This document shows positions 1 through 11,239 of a DNA stretch of 64,000 bases, piece after piece. The DNA comes from Eutypella sp. D-1 (Eukaryota; Ascomycota; Sordariomycetes; Xylariales; Diatrypaceae), in assembly GCA_023313575.1 (NCBI GenBank), contig JAJTTP010000017.1, positions 62,001 to 126,000 on the forward strand. The letters run 5' to 3'. The notes under the pieces are model-generated. The model was not told the origin of the DNA. It worked only from the letters and a program-made list of their open reading frames with translations, and ran no database searches. The translations under genes and the position numbers were made by a program. How positions within the stretch are numbered: the first letter of the stretch is position 1; each line of letters starts with the position of its first letter.

Positions 1-25
1 AACCCCCCCTATTTTATTACCCCAG

Positions 26-532
26 GGTCCGTTCACCGAGGAAGTACTTTTCCGCTCGGCATCGGTGCCGCTGATGCTGGCGGCCGAGACGGCGGTGACG
101 AAGACGATCTTCCTGTCGCCGGTGATCTTCGGGCTGGCGCACCTGCACCACTTCTACGAGTTCCGGGTGACGCATCCGGGGGTGCCCGCGTCGACGGGCC
201 TGCTGCGGTCCCTGCTGCAGTTCACCTACACCTCCCTATTCGGCGCCTACGCCACCTTCCTGCACCTGCGCACCGGCAGCCTCCTCGCCCTCTTCGCTGT
301 CCACGCCTTCTGCAACTGCATGGGCTTTCCGCGCTTCTGGGGCCGCGTCGAGCCGGAGACCGTGGACGCCGACGACCCGAGGAAGGACGGCAGCGGCAAC
401 GGGGTGCGGAGACCATCCGTCCTGTGGACGATCGTGTACTACGTCTTACTTGTCGTCGGTGCTACGTTGTGGTGGAAGAACCTGGGGTCTCTGACCGAGA
501 GCAGCAACGCTTTAGTGTCCATTGATATTTAG
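26..532 (+). CDS. RCE1: CAAX prenyl protease 2 (Rce1), C-terminal exon, 5' partial
   Basis: Last exon of a type II CAAX endopeptidase, which removes the -AAX tripeptide from farnesylated or geranylgeranylated proteins at the ER membrane. The exon starts just after a CAG acceptor at 23-25, and the frame opens with GPFTEEVLFRS, which carries the ABI-family EExxxR catalytic motif. It is followed by FGLAHLHHFYEF (second motif, metal-binding histidine) and HAFCNCMGFP (third conserved histidine region). Hydrophobic stretches fit the multi-pass fold, and a last membrane segment lies near the C-terminus (VLWTIVYYVLLVVGATLWW). The stop codon is at 530-532. The N-terminal half lies outside the window, so length and start cannot be judged. 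Family assignment is firm. Confidence 0.93.
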   Translation, partial: GPFTEEVLFRSASVPLMLAAETAVTKTIFLSPVIFGLAHLHHFYEFRVTHPGVPASTGLLRSLLQFTYTSLFGAYATFLHLRTGSLLALFAVHAFCNCMGFPRFWGRVEPETVDADDPRKDGSGNGVRRPSVLWTIVYYVLLVVGATLWWKNLGSLTESSNALVSIDI

Positions 533-968
533 TTTAAGCTATACATATCACAGGTCTATAGGTAATGCCAACGGAGCTGTAGGGGCCCAGCCCAAGCCTG
601 TCATATTACAAATGCTTGATTGGTGAATTATATGCATGACAGCTCTGCTACGAAGCTAACGCTATGCTTAATGTACATACAGATGATTACATATCCAAAC
701 AATGCCCCTGTACATCCGTAGGACCCTCCCGAGATCCCCAGCGGCTCTCTCCTAGTAGTCTTACTCGACCCCGGTGGTTGCGGTCTCGTCCTTTCTAAGC
801 AAGCCTGCCAGCCTGCTTACCACTTCCCATCTTAGACCTGAAAAGCCTCTGCTTTGCAGTTTAGAGGTGGTAGCTTTGTTTTAAAGAGCTCGGTGACGGT
901 GGCCATTTGTAGATAGCTGGATATACTCTAGTTGAAAACAAGTAGGAATTGAGAGCATGAACGGGGTT
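533..968. other. Spacer between convergent RCE1 and MMM1
   Basis: Two converging 3' ends share this stretch. No coding signal seen; presumably 3' untranslated sequence of both genes. Confidence 0.6.
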
Positions 969-2300
969 TCATGGTGGCGGAGGATCCACAGCGACACCTG
1001 GCAGGCTACCCGGCATCCGGCCAATAGAGTCCGTTTCGGACTCTCTTCCCCTGCTACTTCTATACCGAAGATTGTCGGGACTCCTGCCGCGGGGCATATC
1101 CACGTCCGGCTCGGGGTCTTTCCGCGCGTCGTCTCTTAACTCCTTCGCCACGTCACGCCCCTTGGATTTGCCCATGCTCGATACCGAGGCCCCGTCTAGG
1201 TTCTCATCCCCGCCCCTCGTGTTCTTCTTTCTCGGCCACATGCTGGGGAGGGCGATTTCTTGGAAGCGGGGCTCGACGGCGCGCTCATCAAACCATCGGT
1301 GAAGACGGGATTCAATGAGCTGGGCTATCTTGGGTACGTCCTGTAGGCGGGACCGACTCCCAACCAAACTGCGGATGGAAAAGTCTAGGCGGTAGTCGTC
1401 GAGGAAACTAAAAGTCATCATGGTAGGGGTGGATTGGGTGGGGTTAGAGGGGATAAAGGAGATGCTCAGGGTTCCGCTGAAGCGCACGACGCTTACTGAG
1501 AGAGCGACGGGGAGGATAGCGGTTAGGCGTCTCGGGTAGTTGAGTAAAAGCTTGGTTTCAAGGGCCAATGTAATCATGTCACTCAGGTCAACGTCCATAC
1601 GTGCTTGTAAGCGTGTGCCCTCGCGCATTGGTCTGGAGCGGTTGGCGCCAAAGCGTCTTTCACCACCCAGTGTGCCGTCGAGGTCGAGTCCATCCTCATC
1701 GACGGGGATTACACGACAATTGCTGAAGATAGGGAAGTCCTCGCCCAAGGTGAGCTCGGTAACTTTGATCTCGTCGAGGAAATCGGGGCGGGTGTCAGCA
1801 TTGAGAGCTTTGGTGAGAGAAGTGAGTATAGCATCGTCATATTGGGCGTCGCTGCGGAATTGAGCAATGGTCTGGGCAATGAGAACGTTGAACCAATCGA
1901 GAGACTCTGGCTGATGACTGTCGACGTTGTAATATGTCTTGTCAAGAATGGAGGGGATGGTGAGGGCGGGGGGATTGCGTAAAACACCGGATTTCTTCTT
2001 GCTCAGGGACTGATGGGATTGATGAGGGGGTAGCCTCGAATTACTTGGATGTCTTGATGGACTTCGAGTTTGAGAGCGTAGGGTGAGAAGAGATTTCTTA
2101 TGAGCAAGAGTGCGAGATCGACGTTCGGAGGCTCGAATGGTGGCAGTGGCCTCAGCAGAGGGGGGGTCCCCGAAGATGAAGTATTTGATGAATGCGGCGA
2201 CTAGAAGTACAACGGAGAGCTGACCGACGACGAGGCCTTGGGTAAAAGACAAGCTGTATTGAGAGAGAGAGAGAGAGAGAGAAAGATTGAAGTCAGTCAT
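969..2300 (-). CDS. MMM1: Maintenance of mitochondrial morphology protein 1 (ERMES subunit)
   Basis: Single-exon gene of 443 residues. Mmm1 is the ER-anchored subunit of the ERMES complex, which tethers ER to mitochondria with Mdm12, Mdm10 and Mdm34 and transfers phospholipids. A short lumenal N-terminus is followed by one membrane segment (about residues 22-44, with the family string GLVVGQLSVVLL, then IKYFIFGD), a variable linker, and the SMP lipid-binding domain from about residue 130 (ESLDWFNVLIAQTIAQFR) to about 345. The C-terminal tail is charged and low-complexity. The lumenal N-terminus contains an alternating Ser-Leu run written by a GA/CT dinucleotide repeat, so its length may vary between strains. 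Length and architecture match filamentous-fungal Mmm1. The ATG at 2300 is the only one that keeps the membrane anchor. Confidence 0.96.
   Translation of the reverse strand: MTDFNLSLSLSLSQYSLSFTQGLVVGQLSVVLLVAAFIKYFIFGDPPSAEATATIRASERRSRTLAHKKSLLTLRSQTRSPSRHPSNSRLPPHQSHQSLSKKKSGVLRNPPALTIPSILDKTYYNVDSHQPESLDWFNVLIAQTIAQFRSDAQYDDAILTSLTKALNADTRPDFLDEIKVTELTLGEDFPIFSNCRVIPVDEDGLDLDGTLGGERRFGANRSRPMREGTRLQARMDVDLSDMITLALETKLLLNYPRRLTAILPVALSVSVVRFSGTLSISFIPSNPTQSTPTMMTFSFLDDYRLDFSIRSLVGSRSRLQDVPKIAQLIESRLHRWFDERAVEPRFQEIALPSMWPRKKNTRGGDENLDGASVSSMGKSKGRDVAKELRDDARKDPEPDVDMPRGRSPDNLRYRSSRGRESETDSIGRMPGSLPGVAVDPPPP
2261..2282. repeat. (GA)11 microsatellite inside the MMM1 coding sequence
   Basis: Eleven GA units in a row on the + strand, read as CT units by MMM1 on the other strand, encode the Leu-Ser run at about residues 7-13. 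Gain or loss of units that is not a multiple of three nucleotides would shift the frame directly after the start codon. Confidence 0.95.
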
Positions 2301-3580
2301 TTGCTATATGTACTACTACTATGAGGTTATGAGGCTATGAAGCTATATGAAGCTATAATGTTATACATGAAATGTTATAGAGTAGATATAAGAGAAGGTG
2401 CTTATGCTTACGTCGGTTCGGGTCTCGTCGGACACATGTCAGATGATGAGACCATCGTCACTTTTGGGGGGGTTTATTTCTTCTTTTAATTAGACAAATT
2501 GATTGTTTGAAGTTGTTAGAGCTTGTCAGCTCAAGATGGGAGGATCTAATTCCATGTGGAAGCTGATTTCATCGTCGTCATCGTGATTGTCGTGGTCGTT
2601 TTCGTTTCAATTGAATATTTATAACATGCCACATAACAGTGAAATGAAAGTGATGGGCACCTGCATTGATCAATGTCATCAATCAATTCCCATCTGCGTG
2701 TTGAGGTGTGCTGGCTTCGTATTTAAAGCTCCGCCAAAGATACATACAAACATCTACTGGAGAGATGCGGACTGGATATGGTAGATGGATATATTATATC
2801 TGGATACCTGCATCATCATCTACACTATCTAGACCTAGGTGCCTTATCTTATCGGCATGCATGAAGTATTCAAGTATCGTCGTAGTGATGACTTGAACCC
2901 TGTTCGGGTGTGTACACTACCCGACTCCAGGTACCTGTGTAGGTACCTATTGTACTTAGGTATTCGGGTACCTAGGTATTCTGGATATTCCAGTATCGCG
3001 CTAGCTACCAGGTAAGCTGGCCCGGGGGAGTCGCACTGGGAATACCTAGGTACCTGCATAACCATAACCTTACTTTACCTTATGAAGTACACTACAGTGG
3101 ACATAACCCAGCTAACCTTCCCAGCCTAGGTAGCCTCTAGTTGTCCTCCTATATTCAGTTGCCTGTCTCCGACTACCACATCATTAACATTAATCAATCC
3201 CCCTTCATACGCCCTTCTCAAATTACGGCAAAAGCAAATAAATAAGCAGATACTTCAGTGATAGTATTCATCTGTCATTTAAAGGGCTCCCATAGTGTGG
3301 CTACTGACTGCGCCCTTGACTGCAACTGAGTTTCTAACAGCCCAAGCCACGCCACGCCACCACGCCATATATATAGACATACCCGTGGACCTACCACCTA
3401 CCCGAAGTTGGCCAGAGACTATCTGTAGAAGTGTCCCCCGCCCCCCTTTCACCCCCAACGACAGGGGAGGTGATATAGTGGACCACCCCTAATCTGTCCT
3501 CCTGTGCCATACTCTATGTCCGGATTTGCTCAGAATTCCTCTCATCAAGTTGCTGTTGCATATCGTATAATCCGTCCAAG
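2301..3580. promoter_or_regulatory. Divergent intergenic region MMM1 / VPS45
   Basis: About 1.3 kb serving as 5' region for both genes. The part at 2900-3060 is dense in GGTACC/CCTAGG-type short palindromes. No convincing gene on either strand. Confidence 0.55.
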
Positions 3581-5428
3581 ATGGATGTCGTGCAGGCCGT
3601 CTCCGGCTACATCTCCAAGATGGTATCCGCCGGCGACAGCTTGTCCGCCGGCGCCACATCCGCCAAGATGAAGATACTGCTCCTGGACAGGGACACAGTA
3701 CCCATCGTGTCTACCGCTATCACTCAGTCAGCTTTACTCAATCATGAAGTCTATCTCACAGACCGTCTAGACAATCACAATCGGGAGAAGATGCGTCATC
3801 TTCGCTGTCTATGCTTTGTCCGTCCCTCACCGGACTCTATTCAGTTCCTCATAGATGAGCTGAGAGAACCCAAGTACGGCGAATATTACCTCTACTTCAG
3901 TAACGTGGTCAAGAAGTCGTCCCTGGAGAGACTGGCTGAGGCCGATGACCACGAGGTTGTCAAGTCTGTTCAGGAGCACTTCGCCGACTTCCTCGTCATC
4001 AACCCCGACCTATTCTCTCTGAATTTTGCCTTGCCTCGTCAGCGCGTGTGGAGTTCCGCCCCTGATTTGTGGAACGCCGATTCTTTACAGAGAACAACCG
4101 AGGGCCTGATGGCAGTTTTACTTGCTCTCAAGAAAAAGCCGCTCATTCGGTATGAGAAGAACAGCCTGCTAGCCAAGAAGCTAGCCACCGAGTTACGCTA
4201 CAATATGTCCCAGGAAGAACAACTATTTGATTTCCGGAAGGTCGACACTCCGCCTATACTCTTAATATTGGACAGGAGGGGGGACCCCGCCACTCCACTC
4301 CTGAACCAATGGACATACCAGGCAATGGTCCATCAACTCATAGGCATTCAAAATGGACGCGTCCAGCTAGGCGACATACCAGACATCAGGCCGGAGCTTC
4401 GGGAGATCGTACTCTCGCAGGACCAAGACCCGTTCTTTAAGAAGAACATGTACTTGAACTTCGGCGATCTAGGTGGGAACATCAAGGACTACGTGGAGCA
4501 ATACCAGTCCAAAACGAAGAACAACGCCAATATTGAATCCATTACGGATATGAAGCGCTTCATCGAGGAATACCCTGAGTTCCGGAAGTTGTCGGGGAAT
4601 GTTAGTAAACATGTCACCCTGGTCTCCGAGCTCAGCCGCAGAGTCGCTGCAGAGAATCTCTTAGAAGTCAGCGAGGTCGAGCAGAGTCTCGCCTGCAATG
4701 ACAACCACGCGAATGACTTGAAGGTATGTCATACCAGCATTTAAACTTCTTTATGGTACATACAAAATAGAAACTAATATATGATGTAGAATGTACAAAG
4801 GCTGGTCATGTCACCAGCCGTCACCGACGAGAACAAAGTCGGATTGGTAGCTCTATACGCTCTACGCTACCACAAACACCCTTCGAACCAGATGGCAATG
4901 CTCGTGGATATGCTCGCCACCGCGGGAGGTGTTGCCGCACGAAAGGCGGATCTCGTCCCTAAACTACTGACCTACCATAACTCGTTACAACAATCACAAG
5001 CGGCAGGTGGCATTGCGGACATATTCGATTCCGGCGGCATCTTCTCGGGTGCTCGTGCCATCAAAGGGCTTAAAGGTGTGGAGAATGTCTACACCCAGCA
5101 CTCGCCTCACGTAGAATCCACACTTCAGAACCTGATCAAGGGAAAGCTGCGGGAACAGCAATATCCATTCGTCGAGGGCGGAGGGACGACACGGGATAAG
5201 CCACAAGATATCGTGGTGTTCGTGATCGGAGGTGCGACATACGAAGAAGCAAAAACGATCGCGAGCATCAACGCGTCTTCCCCGGGAGTGAGAGTCGTAC
5301 TCGGAGGCACGGCCATTCACAATGCCTCAACTTTCTTAGAAGAAGTCGACGATGCTGTATCACTGTGGCCGGAGCCTCCCGCTACGACAGCAGCTGGACG
5401 GTTGCGGCAGGAGATTGGTAGAAGGTAG
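3581..5428 (+). CDS. VPS45: Vacuolar protein sorting-associated protein 45 (Sec1/Munc18 family)
   Basis: Two exons, 3581-4723 and 4790-5428 (66-bp intron, GTATGT...TGTAG), giving 593 residues. Vps45 is the SM protein that binds the syntaxin Tlg2 and its SNARE partners and controls fusion of Golgi-derived vesicles with endosomes. The N-terminus (MDVVQAVSGYISKM) and the domain 1 string KILLLDRDTVPIVS are typical of Vps45 rather than Sec1, Sly1 or Vps33. The DRRGDPATPLLNQWTYQAMVH segment is the diagnostic SM-family region, and the C-terminal block FVIGGATYEEA closes domain 3. The splice joins NDLK to NVQRLVMSP with the frame intact. Total length is close to the family norm (about 575-600). Confidence 0.96.
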
Positions 5429-5950
5429 ATGTCTATGTTCACCAACCATCAGCTATTCTTTTCCCATATCTCTGTCATGATTTTTGCGTCCCGTAGGGAA
5501 ACTGGTGGCCGGCGACAAAAGAAGGGGGCAAGCACAATGGATTATCAGGGAGTAGACAGGACAGTCTGGAGTTTGGTGACTGAAAGGGCAATTGCGGCTG
5601 CTATTTATATCTTAATGATAGCTGTAATGCATTCCGACTTGCGTATTATTTATATATATAATAGGTACCTAAGTATGAAGGTGTGTATGGCCACGGACCC
5701 GGAGAGCTGTGTGATAGCTTAGGTAAGTAAAAAGCTATTGGTAGCTGAGGGCTTATCCTGGAGTCGTGTGGGGCCGCCACTTTGACCCCACCTAAGAACT
5801 AAACCAAGAGCAAGCGCCATATATGTACTTATCCGAGTATTCTATGGTATTTCGGTATCTCAATATCTACAACCAAAAAAAAAACCTTGGTCGTCGCAAC
5901 TTTTCTCCTTTGCGCAACCTGGTTAAACTACATCGCCCATTCGCATAACG
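5429..5950. other. Spacer VPS45 / MTO1
   Basis: 3' region of VPS45 and promoter/leader of MTO1. It contains an A-rich run near 5874-5884 and one GGTACC-type palindrome at about 5664. No gene seen. Confidence 0.55.
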
Positions 5951-8144
5951 ATGTTACATCTACGGCGACCGGGACACTTAACGGCGCCCGCTCGGACTGT
6001 CCGACAACGGGGGTTCATCTCTCGAAATAGACGTCGTTTCGCAACTGTCTCTTCCCCAGTATCAAGGTGGGTCATCGGTCATCCAGCCATATCGCCTACC
6101 CTATCTATCCGTCTGCATACAAATGCCAAGTCGCATCAGAGATCATGTAGGAGCTAGCTCAGCCAGAACTGACTTGATGGATAGACCCTTTGATGTCGTT
6201 GTTGTGGGTGGTGGCCATGCCGGAGCTGAGGCGTGCGCCGCTGCGGCGCGGTCGGGCGCGAGGACTGCTCTCGTCACGCCGAAGCTTGACAACCTCGGAG
6301 TCTGCTCTTGCAATCCAAGCTTCGGGGGCATAGGAAAGGGGACTATATTACGCGAAGTCGACGCCCTGGATGGTCTTTCAGGCCGCATCATAGACAAGTC
6401 CGGCCTACAGTTCAAGATCCTGAACAAGAAGAAAGGACCTGCCGTTTGGGGGCCCAGGGCCCAGATTGATCGGGTCCTGTACAAGAAGCACATGCGAGAA
6501 GAGCTCGAGGCTTACCCCAATCTTTCTATCCTTACCGGCAGCGTGTCGGATATAGTAACCACTGGTATCACGGACCCTGCCAGCCCAGCAAAGAGCAAAA
6601 TCACGGGGGTGAGGTTGGAAACAGGGGAAATCCTCCCCACGAGCGCCGTCATCATCACTACTGGCACCTTCCTAGGAGGCGAGATTCACATCGGCCTAGA
6701 TGTGTACCCGTCTGGTAGGATGGGAGAAGCTGCCACGTTTGGTCTAAGCAAGTCTCTCCGAGAGGCAGGCTTCAAGCTCGGCCGCCTGAAGACCGGGACA
6801 CCTCCGCGGCTGGCCAAAGGAAGCATTAAATTCGACGTCCTAGAGAAGCAACCGGGCGATGACCCGCCAGCCCCTTTCAGCTATCTGAACGACAAGGTCT
6901 CAGTTGAAGATCAGCTCCTCTGCTGGGCAACATATACCAACAAGGCATCTCACGATATCGCCCGTGCCAATCTGGATAAAACCGTCCATATTCGCGAGAC
7001 AGTCAAAGGGCCAAGATATTGCCCTTCGCTCGAGTCAAAGATTATACGCTTCTCCGATAAGGAACGGCATATTGTCTGGCTAGAGCCAGAAGGATTCGAC
7101 AGCGACGTCATCTACCCTAATGGGCTTTCCATGACAATACCTGCCGAGGCACAGGAGCAACTTCTGCGCACCATCCACGGGTTAGAGGACGTGCAGATGA
7201 CCCAGGCTGGTTACGGTGTCGAGTATGATTACGTTGATCCGCGGAGTCTCAAGTCCACACTCGAGACGAAAGCAATATCTGGTCTCTTTTTAGCCGGTCA
7301 GATCAACGGTACGACGGGTTACGAAGAAGCCGCAGGCCAGGGTATTATCGCAGGCATCAATGCGGGCCGATCCGCGCAAGGACTACGCACGGTCTCGTTA
7401 ACACGTGCTGACGGTTACATCGGCATCATGATAGATGATCTCATCACCAAGGGCGTCTCAGAACCGTATCGTATGTTTACATCACGCAGCGAGTATCGCA
7501 TATCGTCCCGCGCCGATAATGCCGACCTTCGGCTCACGCCTATGGGTCGGAAATGGGGCGTCGTGACGGACAAGCGATGGTCGCGCTTCACGGACGACAA
7601 GCAGCAGATCGATGAGCTGACATCTAAACTGGGGAAATTTACGCTCAGTGCCCCAGCCTGGAACGACGCCGGCTTCAAGAACCGGCTGGATACCAAGTAT
7701 CGCAGCGCATTAGACATTCTGCGCCTGTCAAATGTGAAACTGAGCGACCTGGAGGAGAGAATACCAGATATCAGTCGCTACGAACAGCGAATACAGAGCC
7801 GGGTCAATATCGAAGCTGTATATGCCCCATACGTTACCATTCAGCAGGCAGAACAGGCGCAATTCTTAAAAGACGAGAGTCTACGGCTCCCTACTGATTT
7901 TGATTACAGTTTCGTGTTTGGGCTGAGCTTACACGAAAAGGCATTACTCAACGCTACCAAGCCGGAGACTCTAGGGCAGGCAAGGCGTATCGAGGGTATG
8001 ACGCCCGCCGGATGCTTAAAGCTGCTGGGTATCGTTCAGAGGCATGACCGCGAGAAGCAGTTCCAAGAGTTGAGCGAACTGGCGCCTCTAGGGAGCGAGC
8101 CTGATACCCTCGATGCAGAGGCGAGAACAAGAGATTTACGATGA
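5951..8144 (+). CDS. MTO1: Mitochondrial tRNA 5-carboxymethylaminomethyluridine modification enzyme (MnmG/GidA family)
   Basis: FAD-dependent MnmG homologue that, with Mss1, modifies wobble U34 of mitochondrial tRNAs for Lys, Gln and Glu. The main exon encodes the dinucleotide-binding string [12 protein letters not shown], the cysteine-containing [12 protein letters not shown], the [12 protein letters not shown] signature, the second signature around [16 protein letters not shown], and [18 protein letters not shown] before the helical C-terminal domain. A strongly basic leader begins at 5951 and ends near RRRFATVSS, which looks like a presequence cleavage site. It joins the body in phase if 6067-6130 or 6067-6139 is an intron (donor GTGGGT), giving about 706-709 residues. 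If this exon is not used, translation would start at 6123 (673 residues) and targeting would be weaker. Function is firm; the 5' structure is inferred. Confidence 0.92.
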
Positions 8145-9069
8145 GACAAACGGTGGAGTGCACATGTACAATTACTGGGCGGGCGCTATGTATAGAGAAA
8201 TCAGGTTGTATATAACAACTGGGAAGGGCGGCGTTAAGCATCGATATGGATAAAATTGTGGCGTTGAGGTCGGGTGCATTTTATACTTGTATGAAGACGC
8301 CAGAGCTGACACGCAAGGTGACGAGCGATTTGATATCAAAAGCGTGTTGCTGGAGTAGTAATGGGACATTTAGGGATGTCACGAACATGACGAACAAGCC
8401 TACGGGGAATGACAGACTCTCGGGCAGGAAACGGCGGCCTGCCAACCCTATGTTTACTTCACTCTATGTGTACATACTTCTTATTAAGGGTTTTAAGGGT
8501 GTTAGTTATATTCGCAGTGCACGATGTTATTACGTGCAATTGTAGGCGACCAGCGACTGTATGGTAGAGGTGATGTTGATGTTCTGTCTTTTGAGCGGTG
8601 CGACCCCTGAGTTTGCAGTAGTTACGTTGGGGCTTGAACACATAGATTGCACTCTCGGGTACCAGGGTACTGCGCTAAGTCAAGGGCTAGCTCTAGGTTC
8701 GGATATCTATATATGTAGTCTTGATGAACCTTCAAGTGTTAAATATGTACCTAGTGAAACCAAATTTTGCGCATGTCTATATAATCGAGCCAATCACATT
8801 AGAAGCATTAACCACCTAGGAGTCTAGTACGCTACCTAACAGCCTAGGTAGATAGATACTTATGTACTAAAACGCATTTTATTTCAATCATTCAAAATAT
8901 GGCTATGACGATAACATCTACATAACACCCCGTAGTAAGTATAGACCTAGACTTGAAATGCTCCCGGAGTAAGGTCCTTGGTACTTTTCAGTATCTACCA
9001 CCTAGTGCAGCAAATCAGACAGGCATACCTCCAAAACCAGGGCCTTGCGAAGGTTATGAAGCATCGACC
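8145..9069. other. Spacer MTO1 / CRD1
   Basis: No recognisable gene. CCTAGG palindromes occur at about 8815 and 8843. An in-frame ATG at 8953 could extend the CRD1 reading frame, but the sequence before 9070 does not look like protein. Confidence 0.5.
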
Positions 9070-10270
9070 ATGAAGTTCAGGGCTCTATGCGACGGCAGCC
9101 TCAGCCTGGCAGTCCGTCCTGCCTGCCTTAATTGCCAGCATCAGGTGATGACGAGGTCACTTTGCAACAGCTCCCGACTGCAGGTGGCTGTGCCTACAAC
9201 TCCACGGTTGAGGTTGAGCATACCGGGGGCACCACTCCGGAGAATTCAGGACGGGCCCTTCACAGGCACGAGCTCGAGGGGTGGCTCCAAGTCGGCCTTG
9301 CTCTTCAGAAGACCGCTTTTCTATACTGTAAGGAATCGGCAGGGCAAAAGTGAACAGGATGGGAAGTACGTTCTATTTGAACCATCTACTACCTTTATAT
9401 GCCACTATGGACGGCACGTGATGGGGTTGACCTGGTTGAATCTAGGCCACCCACTCCACCGGGTTCGAAACCGCCATCGCCAGCTCCACCTCCACCTCGA
9501 GGTATTCGCAAGATCCTACCTATCCCGATACCATCCTTGACACCACATGAGAACATATACACAGTACCAAATCTTCTGACCTTCTCCCGCCTATTTATTG
9601 CCCCATTTATCGGCTACGCCATCGTGCAAGATGCTCATGCCTGGGCTTTGGGTTTGTTCGTCTATGCCGGTGTCTCCGACCTGTTGGATGGTTGGATAGC
9701 GAGACATTGGAAGCTGCAGACGGTTGTCGGCAGCGTTGTCGACCCCATGGCCGACAAGGCCCTCATGACGATCCTGACCGTCTCCCTGGCTACACAGGGC
9801 TCTCTTCCCGGTGAGTCCCCCTTCATATCCTCCTCATCGTAGCCACGGGTTCCAGACGTTAACCACTACGCAAAGTCTGGTTGGCCGTGATAATACTCGG
9901 CCGCGACGTCGGCCTCGCCATTTCTGCCATCTATTATCGTTACATCTCCCTTCCTCCTCCGAAGACATTCATGCGGTACTGGGATTTTTCTCTGCCGTCG
10001 GCGGAGGTCCGACCCACGACCATCAGCAAGTACAACACATTCCTGCAACTGGGTTTGATGGGCGCCACGATGGTGAATCCCCTGGTCCCCGTTGACGCCA
10101 GCACCGCTCTAGCAGCCTTACAGTGAGTAGACAGTCTGGGCCCGTACGTTCTGGGAAATTGCTGACTGCGCATTAGGTACACTGTGGCGGTCACAACTAT
10201 TTGGAGCGGGCTGAGTTACATATTTAGCAAGGACGCCGTCAAGATCCTGTCCGAGAACAAGAAAAAATAG
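9070..10270 (+). CDS. CRD1: Cardiolipin synthase, mitochondrial (CDP-alcohol phosphatidyltransferase)
   Basis: Condenses CDP-diacylglycerol with phosphatidylglycerol to make cardiolipin in the inner mitochondrial membrane. Four exons are predicted: 9070-9365, 9446-9810, 9876-10122 and 10177-10270, all with phase-compatible GT-AG introns of 80, 65 and 54 bp (333 residues). The first exon is a long basic, Ser/Arg-rich presequence. Exon 2 has a Pro-rich linker, then the family start HENIYTVPNLLTFSR and the CDP-alcohol motif DLLDGWIAR followed by GSVVDPMADK, with all four aspartates (about residues 174-202). Later exons supply the remaining membrane helices and end in KILSENKKK. The start is uncertain: 8953, 9070 and 9148 (MTRSLCNSSRL) are all in frame. 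Exons 2-4 are firm; the first exon is inferred from phase and presequence character. Confidence 0.92.
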
Positions 10271-11239
10271 ATGCTTCCTTTACTCAATAATCGAGACTTC
10301 GCAACCTGGAACCCATCACCGTCATGTATACTGAGTGTATGTATGCTGATGCGGATGGGAAGCCTGTGTGAATTGAGATACATAGTGTGTAGGGTGCAAA
10401 TATGTATAGAACGCTGGGTAAATATGCTTTCGGATACAATGGTGTATAGCAGGCGCGTGGGCGTTCTCATTCCAACAAGGGCCTCTATAATCCATATTGA
10501 CATGAACCAGTAACTATCAGGCTTAGACATCAGGAGCATCCTTAGCATGCCGGAGCTCCGGTCAAGAGGCTATAGTATTGGATCAGAGGAAGGTCTTATC
10601 TGGCTATGGCCATGGTGCCGTCACTTTCAAGAGCAACACTTGTTAGCTTCTATCCGATTACTTTTCATATCAGCTATCACAAAGACATATCAATACGGCA
10701 ACTTGCTGTTTAATTAAATGTATCCCTTATTGCATTAGTGCATGAACTAGTGCCTGACTGGCTAATAATATTTAACAATAGTTTACCGTAAATAATAATT
10801 TACCGTAACTGACCATGAACTTTTGGGGGGTATCTATGAACAATTCGTGCAATCAATAAAATATACTCCGTTCAACAGTCCTTAACATGAAGAGCGTAAA
10901 GAGAAACACCACAAACATAACTCCAAAGTGTGACAAAACTCGACGATGTCCCAAGCTCCCCATCGTAGTGAAAGATAGGGGGACAACACAGACCAACCAT
11001 AGTAAATTCTAATTCCTCACATGTCATTAGGGGTTTGCTTCTCTTCTGTCTACCACAGACTTTTTTTTTCCTTTTTTCCTTTTCCTTTTTTTTTTCTTTT
11101 TTTTTCTTTCGGAAATGCACACAGGGGAGAAAGCAGATGTTGGAAAGAAGCGGGGGGAAATAGTGACTAATCAGTGGCCTTGCCTATCACAGCAGGCTTT
11201 TCGTATATGGGATAGGGGATAGGGGTAATTCATGGGGGA
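10271..11239. other. Spacer between convergent CRD1 and WOPR gene
   Basis: Converging 3' ends. Contains AT-rich sequence at 10680-10870 and an almost pure pyrimidine tract at about 11058-11109 on the + strand (purines in the WOPR transcript). No gene seen. Confidence 0.5.
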
